Shown in pieces: positions 16,010 to 24,445 of a stretch of 38,699 nucleotides of DNA; positions within the stretch are counted from its first letter, which is position 1; every line of letters starts with the position of its first letter. Origin of the DNA: Flavobacterium sp. HTF (GTDB lineage: Bacteria; Bacteroidota; Bacteroidia; Flavobacteriales; Flavobacteriaceae); NCBI RefSeq assembly GCF_003105115.1, contig NZ_QETH01000042.1:1-38699 (forward strand), given 5' to 3'. A program made the position numbers and the translations under genes. Under the pieces are notes generated by a model. It saw only the letters and a list, made by a program, of their open reading frames with translations, did not search any database and had not been told where the DNA came from.

Positions 16010-16876
16010 ATGAGAAAGAAATTTATAATATTAGGAGTTTTGCTAGCGACTTTTGGTTTTACTAAAATGAATGCACAGATAAATTTTGGAGAAAAGGCTT
16101 TGGGAGCTGTACAGAAAGGGGTTGCGGCTTTTACTTTAAGCAACGCTGATGCTGCTGCATTATCAAAAGAAGCTGTGCGAAAATTAGATTCAGCTAATCA
16201 GGTAGCGGGACCTAACGACGGTTATGCTTTAAGATTAAACAGGGTTTTTGGAAAACATACAGCGGGTGAAGGGTATACTTTGAATTATAAAGTATACAAA
16301 TTAAAAGAAGTAAATGCATTTGCAACTGCGGATGGAAGCGTTCGTGTATATTCCGGTTTGATGGATATCATGGATGATAATGAATTACTAGCAGTTATTG
16401 GGCATGAAATTGGTCACGTTGCCAATAATGATTCAAGAGATGCCATGCGTGCAGCATACCAAAAAGAAGCATTAATTGACGGAGCGTCTTCACAGTCAGC
16501 TAAAATAAGTGCTGTAACAGACAGTCAGTTAGGTAAAATTGGAAGCGCTTTGATCGATAGTAAACATAGCCGTAAACAAGAAACAGAAGCAGATTTGTTT
16601 TCATACGATTTTCTGAAAAAAAATGGCTACAATGTAAATGCTGAAGAATCTGCCTTTAGAATTTTAGCAAAAATGAGTGAAGGTGCCGAAGCTTCATTCA
16701 TTGATCAAATGATGAGTTCTCACCCGGATTCTAAGAAAAGAGCTGATGATGCTAAAAAAAGAGCAGAAACGGATGGTTTATACAAGGCTTATGTACAGCA
16801 AAAAATTGTAAATACTGTTCCTGCTAAAACTACGGTTAAGAAGACTACAACTAAAAAGACAACAAAAAAGAAATAA
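16010..16876 (+). CDS. Secreted M48-family metalloprotease, copy 2
   Basis: A 288-residue paralogue of the preceding gene, alignable along its whole length including the signal peptide (MRKKFIILGVLLATFGFTKM). The zinc motif is HEIGHVANN (132-140), and the third ligand is Glu193 in TEADLFS. The lysine tail is longer than in copy 1, with repeated KKTT-type units. Shared segments such as LMDIMDDNELLAVIGHEIGH differ little, so the duplication is probably lineage-specific, though not recent at the DNA level. Its own promoter and terminator allow separate control of the copies. Confidence 0.9.
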   Translation: MRKKFIILGVLLATFGFTKMNAQINFGEKALGAVQKGVAAFTLSNADAAALSKEAVRKLDSANQVAGPNDGYALRLNRVFGKHTAGEGYTLNYKVYKLKEVNAFATADGSVRVYSGLMDIMDDNELLAVIGHEIGHVANNDSRDAMRAAYQKEALIDGASSQSAKISAVTDSQLGKIGSALIDSKHSRKQETEADLFSYDFLKKNGYNVNAEESAFRILAKMSEGAEASFIDQMMSSHPDSKKRADDAKKRAETDGLYKAYVQQKIVNTVPAKTTVKKTTTKKTTKKK

Positions 16877-16901
16877 AAATTTCTGATTGTTTTGTAAATA
16901 A

Positions 16902-16937
16902 AAACCCGACACTTTTAATAGTGCCGGGTTTGTTTTT
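16902..16937. terminator. Terminator between M48 copy 2 and the PH-domain gene
   Basis: Arms AAACCCGACACT and AGTGCCGGGTTT (one mismatch) with a 6-nt loop, flanked by A and T runs, lie between convergent genes and can act in both directions. Confidence 0.85.
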
Positions 16938-17318
16938 TTATCCTAAGACGTGATGTGCCAGTACCTTTTGTACATCATATACATTTACCGATTTAGTAAA
17001 TTGTTTTACAACACTAGGCTGTAATTCGCTGGAAACCCAAATTTTTAATTCAGCCTCCAGATCAAAAGTTCCCGCAGTTTCAACACTGAATCTTGTAATG
17101 CTTTTGTAAGCAATTGATTTGTATTCGGTTTTGCTTCCTGTAAGGCCTTGTACATCAACTAAAATTAATCTTTTATTGGTGAAGATAAAAGTATCACGAA
17201 TTAGTTTAAAACCCATTTCGATTTCTTCATTGTCGATTAAAAGCTGCCCGTATTTTTTAAGTAAATCTTCCTGGCTCACAGATCCTGCGTTACCAAGCAT
17301 TGCTGAAAATATTCCCAT
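16938..17318 (-). CDS. Bacterial PH-domain protein
   Basis: A 126-residue cytoplasmic protein of the bacterial pleckstrin-homology family (bPH, formerly DUF1696). It consists almost entirely of the domain: IEMGFKLIRDTFIFTNKRLILVD, then a YKSIAYKSITRFSVET strand pair and the FDLEAELKIWV strand, ending in a helix. The recognisable core is FTNKRLILVDVQG. Members often form oligomeric rings, but no biochemical function is established. The gene stands alone, with palindromic GTTTAATTAAAC sequences upstream of its start. Confidence 0.85.
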   Translation of the reverse strand: MGIFSAMLGNAGSVSQEDLLKKYGQLLIDNEEIEMGFKLIRDTFIFTNKRLILVDVQGLTGSKTEYKSIAYKSITRFSVETAGTFDLEAELKIWVSSELQPSVVKQFTKSVNVYDVQKVLAHHVLG

Positions 17319-17327
17319 TGTTTCTGA

Positions 17328-17399
17328 GTTTAATTAAACTGTTTAATTGTAAAAATAGAAATATTTTACAGTTTTAGATATAAGAAAAAAGTTTAATTA
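17328..17399. promoter_or_regulatory. GTTTAATT repeats upstream of the PH-domain gene
   Basis: A perfect 12-bp palindrome GTTTAATTAAAC (17328-17339) sits 10 nt upstream of the start. Further GTTTAATT copies occur at 17341-17348 and 17391-17398, and an inverted repeat TGTAAAA/TTTTACA at 17348-17370. These are operator candidates only; AT-richness makes chance matches likely. Confidence 0.3.
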
Positions 17400-17414
17400 A
17401 TGTTAATTGCATAA

Positions 17415-17442
17415 AAAAAGCAGAACCTAAATTCTGCTTTTT
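17415..17442 (-). terminator. Terminator of the TonB-family gene
   Basis: The stem AAAAAGCAGAA / TTCTGCTTTTT with a 6-nt loop lies 6 nt past the stop. On the minus strand it ends in a T-run, so it reads as an intrinsic terminator. Confidence 0.85.
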
Positions 17443-17448
17443 GCTTTT

Positions 17449-18276
17449 TTATTCTGCTTCCGTTTTTATTGTAATAGGAAGATTATATGCGGTTCTAACC
17501 GGTTTTCCGTCAATAATTCCCGGAGACCATTTGGTTTTTAGTGATTTTAAAACTCTGATAGCTTCTTTTCCCATTCCGAAACCAGGATCATTTTTCACAA
17601 TGATATCTGTTATTGATCCGTCTTTTTCAATTACAAAAGATACATAAACTCTTAAAGTTCTTTCAGCATCCAATTCAGGTCTTGTAAAGTTGTTCCCTAC
17701 ATAAGTATAAAATTTGCTCATTCCACCTGGAAATTCCGGCATTTTATCTAATTCTGTAATCAGAACAGGTTCATTTGTTCTTGGGACAACTGCAGATCCG
17801 TCTCCGCCGCCACCGCCAGTTGTTGGTAGAGCATTTACAACTGTACCTGTTCCAGGAGTTACATTGTCAACGACAGGCGTATTGTCTGTGTTGTGTGCAA
17901 TGTTTTGCGTAGCATCTTCTGGTCTTGAAACTATCGGATCTACTAACTGTGATGATTCTGTAACAGGAGTCGCAGCACTTGGTTGTTGGGTAGGGGGCGC
18001 AATAGGTTCGTCATGAGGCATAACAATAGGATCCATGTCAACAGGTGTAATAGTGGGATCAAAAGGATCGACGGCTACTGTTGGAGGTGATACTTTAAGT
18101 TTGCTAATCAGCACCGAGATTGTACCTATGGCTGTTAATAATAACAGTCCCATAAATAACGCTGTTATTGAATTTTTAGAACTTTCCTGGCGTAGCTGAT
18201 ACGCTCCATATTCTTTGTTTTTGTTTTCGAAAACAAGATCGGTCCACTTGGTTTCATAGATGCTTAGTTTAGACAT
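17449..18276 (-). CDS. TonB-family energy transducer
   Basis: A 275-residue TonB-type protein coupling the proton-motive force to outer-membrane transporters. The cytoplasmic N-terminus LVFENKNKEYGAYQLRQ is the standard Bacteroidota lead. A membrane helix (about 38-58) follows, then a Pro/Val/Asp-rich periplasmic spacer with a GGGGGDG stretch. The C-terminal TonB domain (about 185-275) starts at MPEFPGGMSKFYTYVGNNF and includes VSFVIEKDGSITDI and the terminal beta strand YNLPITI. No ExbB/ExbD genes are adjacent, so it relies on a distant complex. A 161-bp gap without ORF or hairpin separates it from the sigma-factor gene. Confidence 0.92.
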   Translation of the reverse strand: MSKLSIYETKWTDLVFENKNKEYGAYQLRQESSKNSITALFMGLLLLTAIGTISVLISKLKVSPPTVAVDPFDPTITPVDMDPIVMPHDEPIAPPTQQPSAATPVTESSQLVDPIVSRPEDATQNIAHNTDNTPVVDNVTPGTGTVVNALPTTGGGGGDGSAVVPRTNEPVLITELDKMPEFPGGMSKFYTYVGNNFTRPELDAERTLRVYVSFVIEKDGSITDIIVKNDPGFGMGKEAIRVLKSLKTKWSPGIIDGKPVRTAYNLPITIKTEAE

Positions 18277-18437
18277 AGTTAATTGGATTTTAAGGTTAAG
18301 TAAACATTAAATCATAAGCAACAAAATTTTAGTTTTGATAGACAATAAAAACAAAAGAACATTTTAAGGATTAGGGAATAATCATTTTTTTAAGAAAAAA
18401 TACATGGATATTTTATTCTTTATCTAAAGATAATAAA

Positions 18438-18989
18438 TTATCTATTACGTTCGATAATTTCTGCTAATAATTTTTTAGCGCGTAGTAGTTTTACTTTTAC
18501 ATTGCTCAAAGGCTCATCAATCTTAAGTGCGATTTCCTGATAACTCATTTCCTGAAAGTATCTTAACTGGATTACTTCCTGATAATGCGGTTTTAATTCT
18601 TTGATGCATTGCAGTAAACGGGATAGGTTTTGCTCCTTGATAAGGGCATCTTCTGCAGAAGGGGTAGTGTCAGCAATATTATATGCCTGCTGATCTTCGC
18701 TATCGGTAATTTCTATAAAAAGACTGGTTTTCTTTTTACGTAATAAATCAATATAAACGTTTTTCGCTATTGCGATAAGCCACGTGTTAAACTGAAATTC
18801 AGGGTTATAAGAAGCGATTTTGTCAAACGCTTTCGAGAAGGTTTCAATAGTGATGTCTTCAGCAGTAGTTTCGTTTTCTGTGCGTTTCAGCATAAAACTG
18901 TACACTTCATTCCAATAAAAATCAAGCAAAAAAGTAAAGGCGATCTGATCGCCTTTTTTTGCTTTTTCTATTTTAGAATTTATTTCCAA
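18438..18989 (-). CDS. ECF-type RNA polymerase sigma factor
   Basis: Sigma-70-family ECF factor of 183 residues. Region 2 (about 8-80) has AFTFLLDFYWNEVYSFMLKR, AEDITIETFSKAF and FQFNTWLIAIAKNVYIDLLRK. Region 4 (about 125-180) has ELKPHYQEVIQLRYFQEMSYQEIA with a helix-turn-helix. The start is TTG at 18989 within the end of the glycosyltransferase gene, with a 10-nt overlap; the next Met is in region 2, so no other start is credible. No anti-sigma factor follows, so control may be by expression level and by coupling to the upstream gene. Confidence 0.92.
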   Translation of the reverse strand: MEINSKIEKAKKGDQIAFTFLLDFYWNEVYSFMLKRTENETTAEDITIETFSKAFDKIASYNPEFQFNTWLIAIAKNVYIDLLRKKKTSLFIEITDSEDQQAYNIADTTPSAEDALIKEQNLSRLLQCIKELKPHYQEVIQLRYFQEMSYQEIALKIDEPLSNVKVKLLRAKKLLAEIIERNR

Positions 18990-20086
18990 TGTACAGGTTT
19001 TGAAAAGATATTAGTTATAAAGATATTAATTTGTGTGAATATAAGCATGATTTCTACGACAGGAAACCATATTTTTAGGTCTCTTTCTTTTAATTTTCCA
19101 GCCGAGAACCCAACTACAATCCATGCAATTGTGTATCGTGTTGCCAATAAAGCCAATACAGCAATCCATTGAAATTGTAAGGCCAGTAAAAGAATAACTA
19201 ATAAAAAGAAAAATAATTGTGAGGTATAGAACAGACCTAACTGAATTTTATCAAAAACTTTATAATAATTTGCCGTAGCAACATGTCTTCTTTTCTGTGA
19301 GAACCATTCTCTGTAGGTCTTTTTAGGTTTTGAGTAAGTAAAGCTTTCAGGATTAAAAGCAATAGTAGTATTGCTTTTGTTTGCGGCCTGGTTTACAAAT
19401 AAATCGTCATCGCCCGAACGAACCTGTATGTGCTCAATAAAACCATTTACATTAAAAAATTCGTCTTTTTTATAGGCCAAATTTCTGCCAACTCCCATAT
19501 AAGGAAGTCCTGCTTTTGCCCATGAAAAATATTGAATTGCAGTTAAAAGCGTTTCAAATCGTATAACCTTATTTAATAATGAACGCTCTACTTTTTCGTA
19601 ACCGCCGTAACCTAAAACAATAGTTTTCTCCTCAGAAAACTGAGAGGTCATTGCAGTAATCCAGTCTTTTGATACCGGATAGCAATCTGCATCGGTAAAT
19701 AAAAGATAGTCTTTTTTTGCCGCTTTGATTCCTAATGTTAAAGCATATTTTTTGTTGCCCCAAAAAGCTTCGTTATTTTCTACTTTTACTAAACGTATGT
19801 TAGGATATTGCTTTTCAAATTCTTCAAAAACTTCAAGCGTTTCATCACTTGATGCATCATCAATTAAAACAATTTCAAAATCAGGATAATTTTGTTCGGC
19901 TAATAACGGAATGTATTTTTTAACGTTGTCTTCTTCATTTTTTGCACAAACAATTACAGAAACAGGAATGTTTTTCGGACTGATGTTTTGAGGTTTACCG
20001 AAAGCGAATTTTCCGAAAATACCCAGATAATAAGAAAGTTGAAGGACAACAACGGCAATAAAAAAGTAAAAAATGAATGTAAGCAT
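18980..20086 (-). CDS. Membrane-anchored family 2 glycosyltransferase
   Basis: A 368-residue GT2 (GT-A fold) enzyme. An N-terminal membrane helix (about 1-20) precedes the catalytic domain (about 40-270). This contains VSVIVCAKNEEDNV, VLIDDASSDET, the nucleotide/metal site LLFTDADCYPVS, the acceptor motif GVGRNLAYKK, GDDDLFVNQ (likely catalytic base) and the QxxRW-like QKRRH. Two or three C-terminal membrane segments follow. Such proteins extend or polymerise surface glycans at the inner membrane; donor and acceptor are not predictable. A promoter with a good -33 and -7 lies upstream, and the ECF sigma gene overlaps its end. Confidence 0.9.
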   Translation of the reverse strand: MLTFIFYFFIAVVVLQLSYYLGIFGKFAFGKPQNISPKNIPVSVIVCAKNEEDNVKKYIPLLAEQNYPDFEIVLIDDASSDETLEVFEEFEKQYPNIRLVKVENNEAFWGNKKYALTLGIKAAKKDYLLFTDADCYPVSKDWITAMTSQFSEEKTIVLGYGGYEKVERSLLNKVIRFETLLTAIQYFSWAKAGLPYMGVGRNLAYKKDEFFNVNGFIEHIQVRSGDDDLFVNQAANKSNTTIAFNPESFTYSKPKKTYREWFSQKRRHVATANYYKVFDKIQLGLFYTSQLFFFLLVILLLALQFQWIAVLALLATRYTIAWIVVGFSAGKLKERDLKIWFPVVEIMLIFTQINIFITNIFSKPVHWK

Positions 20087-20125
20087 CTGATTTTAATGTC
20101 TTTTAATTTCTGAATCTTGCGAGTG

Positions 20126-20155
20126 CAAATGTACTTATGAATTCCTAATTTTCAA
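20126..20155 (-). promoter_or_regulatory. Promoter of the GT2 / ECF sigma operon
   Basis: Minus strand: TTG (20153-20155), 19-nt spacer, then TACATTTG (20126-20133). Both elements and the spacing match the Bacteroidota -33/-7 promoter. The -7 is 39 nt upstream of the ATG. It is one of the two best promoters in the window. Confidence 0.75.
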
Positions 20156-20170
20156 TGTCTCAAATCAAAT

Positions 20171-20785
20171 TTACTTTCGGCATTTGGACATTTCTTTTGC
20201 AACAGCAATAGATTGAGGGTTTTCGGTCCTTTCTAATTGCAAAATTATATTCTTATAATTATAATCATCACGATTTTGGGATAATTTTTTTGTAGCCTGA
20301 ATCTCATTTATTTCAATTTCAAAACCAAAAATACCTTTGGCTTCCCGCATTGTTTTTGCTGATAAATCTTCAACACGGACAGGGTTTTCTGAATGGGCTT
20401 CATATTTATCTACTAATTTTTTTAATTGATCGACAGAAGTTTCATAATCCACAATCTTGATTTTTCCGTAAACATGTACGGCTATATAATTCCATGTTGG
20501 TACATTTTCATGGTCATACCAGGAAGAAGAAATGTAACTGTGTGGTCCTGAAAAAACAGCCAAAACCTGATCGTCTTGTCTGAATCCATCCGCTTGTGGA
20601 TTTAACTTTGAGATATGTCCCTGCAAAATTTCCTTCCCCTCAGCATTAATTTCAAGTTCTATCGGAATATGTGTTGCACATAATTTTCCGTTGGTCTGAT
20701 TGATTAAGAGCCCAAAACTGTTTTCTTTTAAGAAAGCTCTGATTGATTCAGGATCTTCGTTTTTATATAAATCAGGTGTGTACAT
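20171..20785 (-). CDS. PaiB-type FMN-binding regulator family protein
   Basis: A 204-residue split-barrel FMN-binding protein of the PaiB family (negative transcriptional regulator / pyridoxamine-oxidase-like fold). ATG 20785 is chosen because family members begin MYxPxxY; an upstream TTG would add ten residues. Conserved blocks are GPHSYISSSWY, VPTWNYIAVHVYG (family signature) and AKTMREAKGIFGFEIEI. In Bacillus, PaiB affects sporulation and degradative enzymes; here the role is unknown, and no PaiA acetyltransferase is adjacent. It follows the small membrane-protein gene by 30 nt on the same strand. Confidence 0.88.
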   Translation of the reverse strand: MYTPDLYKNEDPESIRAFLKENSFGLLINQTNGKLCATHIPIELEINAEGKEILQGHISKLNPQADGFRQDDQVLAVFSGPHSYISSSWYDHENVPTWNYIAVHVYGKIKIVDYETSVDQLKKLVDKYEAHSENPVRVEDLSAKTMREAKGIFGFEIEINEIQATKKLSQNRDDYNYKNIILQLERTENPQSIAVAKEMSKCRK

Positions 20786-20815
20786 TTTGTGAGTTTTTAA
20801 AAGAGATACATTCAA

Positions 20816-21322
20816 TTAAATTTCAGTGGTATTTTGAGATTTAAGTAATTTAGGATGAACACTTAAATATATAGCAATCAATCCAATTAAAGTAAAAATA
20901 ATCCCTTCAATTAAACATTGTGTAGCAAAATCATCAGAAATCGCCGTCCTCACAGGACGAAACAATTGTGACACAACTTCTTTTCTGAAGAATTTAAACC
21001 TCAAAAGGACATACAAAATTATAGCAACCAAAAGACTGTTTAGAGAGGAGAGTTTATTTTTCCAATTAAGAAAAGAAACTAGAATAATTCCAATTATTAG
21101 TCCGAAGAATATCCATATATATACATTTGGCCAAAAATTAAAAACAGCATCTTTTGTGGGAAACAATCTATACCAGTCCTCCGGTTTTTGACCCTGAAAA
21201 TGCTTTCTGGCACAAATAACCTTTTCGGCTACAGAAAAAAACCTAAGCTGCAGAATACCATTGATCAGGAAAATCATTCCGAAAATCTGAATAAATGCAA
21301 CCTTGATATTTAGTTTTTTCAT
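20816..21322 (-). CDS. Hypothetical membrane protein
   Basis: A 168-residue protein with four predicted membrane helices (about 7-25, 66-86, 95-110 and 135-156). Between helices 1 and 2 lies an extracytoplasmic or cytoplasmic loop with KHFQGQKPEDWYRLF. I do not recognise a family. It sits between murB and the PaiB-type gene, same strand, with short gaps, so co-transcription with murB is possible (38-nt gap). Confidence 0.65.
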   Translation of the reverse strand: MKKLNIKVAFIQIFGMIFLINGILQLRFFSVAEKVICARKHFQGQKPEDWYRLFPTKDAVFNFWPNVYIWIFFGLIIGIILVSFLNWKNKLSSLNSLLVAIILYVLLRFKFFRKEVVSQLFRPVRTAISDDFATQCLIEGIIFTLIGLIAIYLSVHPKLLKSQNTTEI

Positions 21323-21359
21323 TAAAAATTTTAATTAGTTGAAATTTTGAAATCCTTTT

Positions 21360-22373
21360 TTAGATCACATTGACTTCAGCTTCAATATGTATTCCAAAAG
21401 TTTCAAAAACTGTTTTTTGTACTTCCCGTGAAACTGCCAAAATTTCCTGTCCGGTTGCATTGCCGTAATTTACCAAAACCAAAGCCTGATTTTTATGAAT
21501 TCCGGCATCTCCAAAACGTTTTCCTTTAAAACCTGCTTGTTCAATCAGCCATCCGGCCGGAACTTTTACTTCAGTTTCTGAAACTTCATAATATTTCATT
21601 TCAGGAAACTTTCTATGAATTTTCTCAAAGTCAGATTTCAATACTATGGGGTTTTTAAAGAAACTGCCACTGTTTCCGAGTTCTTTAGGATCAGGCAATT
21701 TACTTTGTCTAATGGCAATAACAGCATTACTCACATCTCTTAAAGTGGGTTCAGAAATGTTGTTTTTTGCCAGTTCAGCCAAAATATCCCCATAAGAGGT
21801 ATTTATTTTATGGTTACGTTTTGTTAGTTTAAAAACTACAGAAGTAATAATATATTGGTCTTTAACGTCGTGTTTAAAGATGCTTTCACGATAACCAAAA
21901 TTACATTCGGCGTTTGTAAAAGTTCTCATTTCCTGAGATTCAATATTGATCGCTTCGCAGGAAACAAAAGTATCTTTGATTTCTGTTCCGTAAGCGCCAA
22001 TATTTTGTACAGGAGTTGTACCCACATTTCCGGGAATCAAAGACATATTTTCTAAACCGCCAAAATTATTATCGATGGTATAAAGAACGAAGTCGTGCCA
22101 TGTTTCTCCGGCCTGACTTTCGACCCAGACATAGTCCTCGTCTTCTTTGATGATTTTTTTTCCTTTTAAATCAATATGAATAACCAAAGCATCAATATCT
22201 TTAGTCAAAAGCATATTGCTTCCGCCTCCTAAAATAAATTTTTTCTCGTTTTTATTTTCTTCTAAAACCGTTTTCAATTCCGCAATAGAATGAACGGCTA
22301 CAAATTGTCTGGCGCTGGCTTCAATACCAAAAGTGTTATATTTTTTTAAAGAAAAATTGGATTGGACTTCCAT
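21360..22373 (-). CDS. murB: UDP-N-acetylenolpyruvoylglucosamine reductase
   Basis: FAD enzyme of 337 residues reducing UDP-GlcNAc-enolpyruvate to UDP-MurNAc in peptidoglycan synthesis. It is the longer, E. coli-like (type I) form. The FAD-binding part has YNTFGIEASA, ILGGGSNMLL and GTTPVQNIGAYG. The substrate domain has FGYRESIFK, the catalytic-Ser region GSFFKNP, and a C-terminal Glu in HIEAEVNVI. The upstream region contains a GC-rich hairpin CCCGAA-GT-TTCGGG (22394-22407) without a T-tract. Confidence 0.95.
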   Translation of the reverse strand: MEVQSNFSLKKYNTFGIEASARQFVAVHSIAELKTVLEENKNEKKFILGGGSNMLLTKDIDALVIHIDLKGKKIIKEDEDYVWVESQAGETWHDFVLYTIDNNFGGLENMSLIPGNVGTTPVQNIGAYGTEIKDTFVSCEAINIESQEMRTFTNAECNFGYRESIFKHDVKDQYIITSVVFKLTKRNHKINTSYGDILAELAKNNISEPTLRDVSNAVIAIRQSKLPDPKELGNSGSFFKNPIVLKSDFEKIHRKFPEMKYYEVSETEVKVPAGWLIEQAGFKGKRFGDAGIHKNQALVLVNYGNATGQEILAVSREVQKTVFETFGIHIEAEVNVI

Positions 22374-22540
22374 AAATAAAAGGCTTTTTTGTTCCCGAAG
22401 TTTCGGGATAATTCTGTGTTCAAAAATAAGGATTATAATTTACCTGTAGTCTCTTTTGGAGAAATATCACAATTTAGATTAGGATGGGTTTTTAACCTAA
22501 AAAGTGTAAAACTTTGTCGAATTGCAACTTGTGAAAATTT

Positions 22541-22556
22541 TAATTTTGTAAGTTTG
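22541..22556 (+). promoter_or_regulatory. Overlapping -7 elements upstream of the secreted unknown protein
   Basis: Two TAnnTTTG matches lie back to back: TAATTTTG (22541-22548) and TAAGTTTG (22549-22556). A TTG at 22529-22531 is 17 nt from the second, so that pair is the better promoter, 20 nt upstream of the ATG. Confidence 0.55.
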
Positions 22557-22576
22557 AATGAATTAATGATACAAGT

Positions 22577-23311
22577 ATGTTTAAAACAACGCATAAAAAT
22601 AAGTATGTTTTTTATTTAATTCTAAATGTATTTTTATCAATACCTTCTTTTGCTCAGATTGACATTGCAGGGAAATGGAAAACAAATGATATAGTTGGAT
22701 ATACAGATGTTGCAGAATATTCTTTGATAAAAGAAAAGGAACCTAATTTTGGTCGTCGTTTAACGTTTAGATTAGATGGTACATTTTTATGTGATGAATC
22801 AATACAGTGTCTTAATGGCTGTTTTATTTTTACTTCGGGAACTTATGCATTAGTTGATAATGATCATATACATATGATTGTAGAAAATGTTCGTTTTGTT
22901 GGTCTTGATTGTGGAAGACAAAAATCACATAAAGAAGATATTATTAGAGATTTAGGGATTTTTTACATCTATAAAGAAGGAGATTCCATTCGTTTAATTC
23001 CGAGCAATGCCGTTTTACAAGATGACAAAGATAAAATGCTCTACATTAAAATGTTTGATTCTTTTGATAAAGAATGGAAATCTTACGATTATGTATGGGA
23101 AAAAACAGATGGAGACAAACCAGAAGAAATTATAAAAGATTGTGTTGATCACAGAAAATCAGTTGTTTTGTCAAATTACAAAATTGTTTTCTCAAAAGAT
23201 TTGGGATATGGAAAAGTGTTTCTTTTGAGAGAAAAAGAAAACTTTCATTACATTATATATAATTATCATGATAAAAAAGTTTCTTTAGCATATCCAAAAA
23301 ATAAAAGCTAA
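22577..23311 (+). CDS. Secreted hypothetical protein
   Basis: A 244-residue protein with a probable signal peptide (about 1-27, YVFYLILNVFLSIPSFAQ) and then DIAGKWKTNDIVGY. A 'GKW...' start after the signal is common in lipocalin-like beta-barrel proteins of this phylum, but I cannot place it in a named family. Several Cys (CDESIQCLNGCF and FVGLDCGRQ) could form disulfides in the periplasm. It is flanked by divergent murB and the convergent GT4 gene. Codon use is AT-rich. Confidence 0.65.
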   Translation: MFKTTHKNKYVFYLILNVFLSIPSFAQIDIAGKWKTNDIVGYTDVAEYSLIKEKEPNFGRRLTFRLDGTFLCDESIQCLNGCFIFTSGTYALVDNDHIHMIVENVRFVGLDCGRQKSHKEDIIRDLGIFYIYKEGDSIRLIPSNAVLQDDKDKMLYIKMFDSFDKEWKSYDYVWEKTDGDKPEEIIKDCVDHRKSVVLSNYKIVFSKDLGYGKVFLLREKENFHYIIYNYHDKKVSLAYPKNKS

Positions 23312-23369
23312 AACTTTAATGTCCTGCAAATCTTAGCGTTCACCGCGTATATCACAGCAAACTTTGCCG
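23312..23369. other. Gap between convergent genes with degenerate ~9-bp units
   Basis: Units such as ATCTTAGCG, TTCACCGCG and AAACTTTGC recur at about 9-bp spacing in an unusually G+C-richer stretch. No hairpin terminator is visible. This may be a decayed member of the short-period repeat class. Confidence 0.3.
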
Positions 23370-24428
23370 TTAAGCATTTTGCAAATCCAGCAACTCATGA
23401 TACTTATCAGCGATGATTTTCATATTGGTATTGTAATTTGCATTCTCTTCAACAAATTTTCTATTCTCAATTATCGCCTTATTTCGGGATTCAGTATTTT
23501 GAAACGACCAGGTTAGTTCTTCAGCCAGCATTTCTATATTATCAATTTCTATTAACTGTCCGTTTTCACGATGCTTTATCCAGCTTTGATTTCCGGGAAT
23601 ATCAGAAACCACCGGATAACAATTGCAGGCCATAGCTTCAAATAAAGAAGCAGAAACACCCTCGGTAATGGGCATGCTGATATAAATATTTGATTGCTGT
23701 AATAATTTCGGAAGTTCCGTATTGGGAATCCTGCCTGTAAAAATTACTTTGTCTTCGATTCGTAATGCTACAGCCAAATCTTTTAAAAACTGCAAACGAG
23801 TTCCGTCACCTACAATTGTCAGCGAAAAGTCAATTCCTTTTTGATGAAGAATTGCAAAAGCTTTCAAAATAGAATCGTGACGATATTCCGGTTGTAAAGA
23901 ACGCGTTACTATAGCTTCAATTTTTGTTGCATTATTAGTTGAATGAGAAAAAAGTGACAAGTCAATTCCTTTCGGAATAACCAAAACTTTGTTCATGTCA
24001 ACACCAATTTCTCTCATGGAAATAGTCATTACCGGTCCCCAGGCATGAATTAAGTGCGCTTTTTTAAAAGCATATTTCTGAATGATTTTTTTAAATGGCA
24101 ATAAAACAGAACCTTCCGGCCATAAATCAGTTCTTCCTTGTTGTGCAACGGCAATAGTTTGAGAGTTTGATAAGGCAGCCAGAAAACCATAACTCGTGGT
24201 TCTTTCAGCAATTACCATATCGGGTTTTTGCTCTCTGACAATTTTACGAATGGCAATAGGAGAGAAGAGATATTCTGCAATACGTTTAAAACGGTTCAGT
24301 TTTGAATTACTTGGTGTTTTTAATTCCCAGGTAATAATTTCAAAATCCCCAAATTCCTTAAGGCCTTTCATCCAGGTAATAGCATCAGCGCGGTAAGATT
24401 CACCAAGAAAAAGTATTTTTCTTTTCAT
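23370..24428 (-). CDS. Family 4 glycosyltransferase
   Basis: A 352-residue GT-B-fold glycosyltransferase of the GT4 type. The N-terminal domain begins with a Rossmann strand RKILFLGESYRAD. The C-terminal donor-binding domain contains VIPKGIDLSLF, IVTRSLQPEYRHDSI, LTIVGDGTRLQFL, VIFTGRIPNTEL, and the retaining E-x7-E region EGVSASLFEAMACNCYPVV. It is cytoplasmic or peripheral at the inner membrane. The sugar and acceptor are unknown; nearby genes do not form a polysaccharide cluster. Confidence 0.9.
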   Translation of the reverse strand: MKRKILFLGESYRADAITWMKGLKEFGDFEIITWELKTPSNSKLNRFKRIAEYLFSPIAIRKIVREQKPDMVIAERTTSYGFLAALSNSQTIAVAQQGRTDLWPEGSVLLPFKKIIQKYAFKKAHLIHAWGPVMTISMREIGVDMNKVLVIPKGIDLSLFSHSTNNATKIEAIVTRSLQPEYRHDSILKAFAILHQKGIDFSLTIVGDGTRLQFLKDLAVALRIEDKVIFTGRIPNTELPKLLQQSNIYISMPITEGVSASLFEAMACNCYPVVSDIPGNQSWIKHRENGQLIEIDNIEMLAEELTWSFQNTESRNKAIIENRKFVEENANYNTNMKIIADKYHELLDLQNA

Positions 24429-24445
24429 TAAGTACTTATATTTTC

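Noticed and set aside
22374..22576. Small frame and GC hairpin in the murB upstream region
   Set aside because: The frame overlaps promoter boxes and lacks protein-like features. The CCCGAA/TTCGGG hairpin has no T-tract, so I did not call it a terminator.
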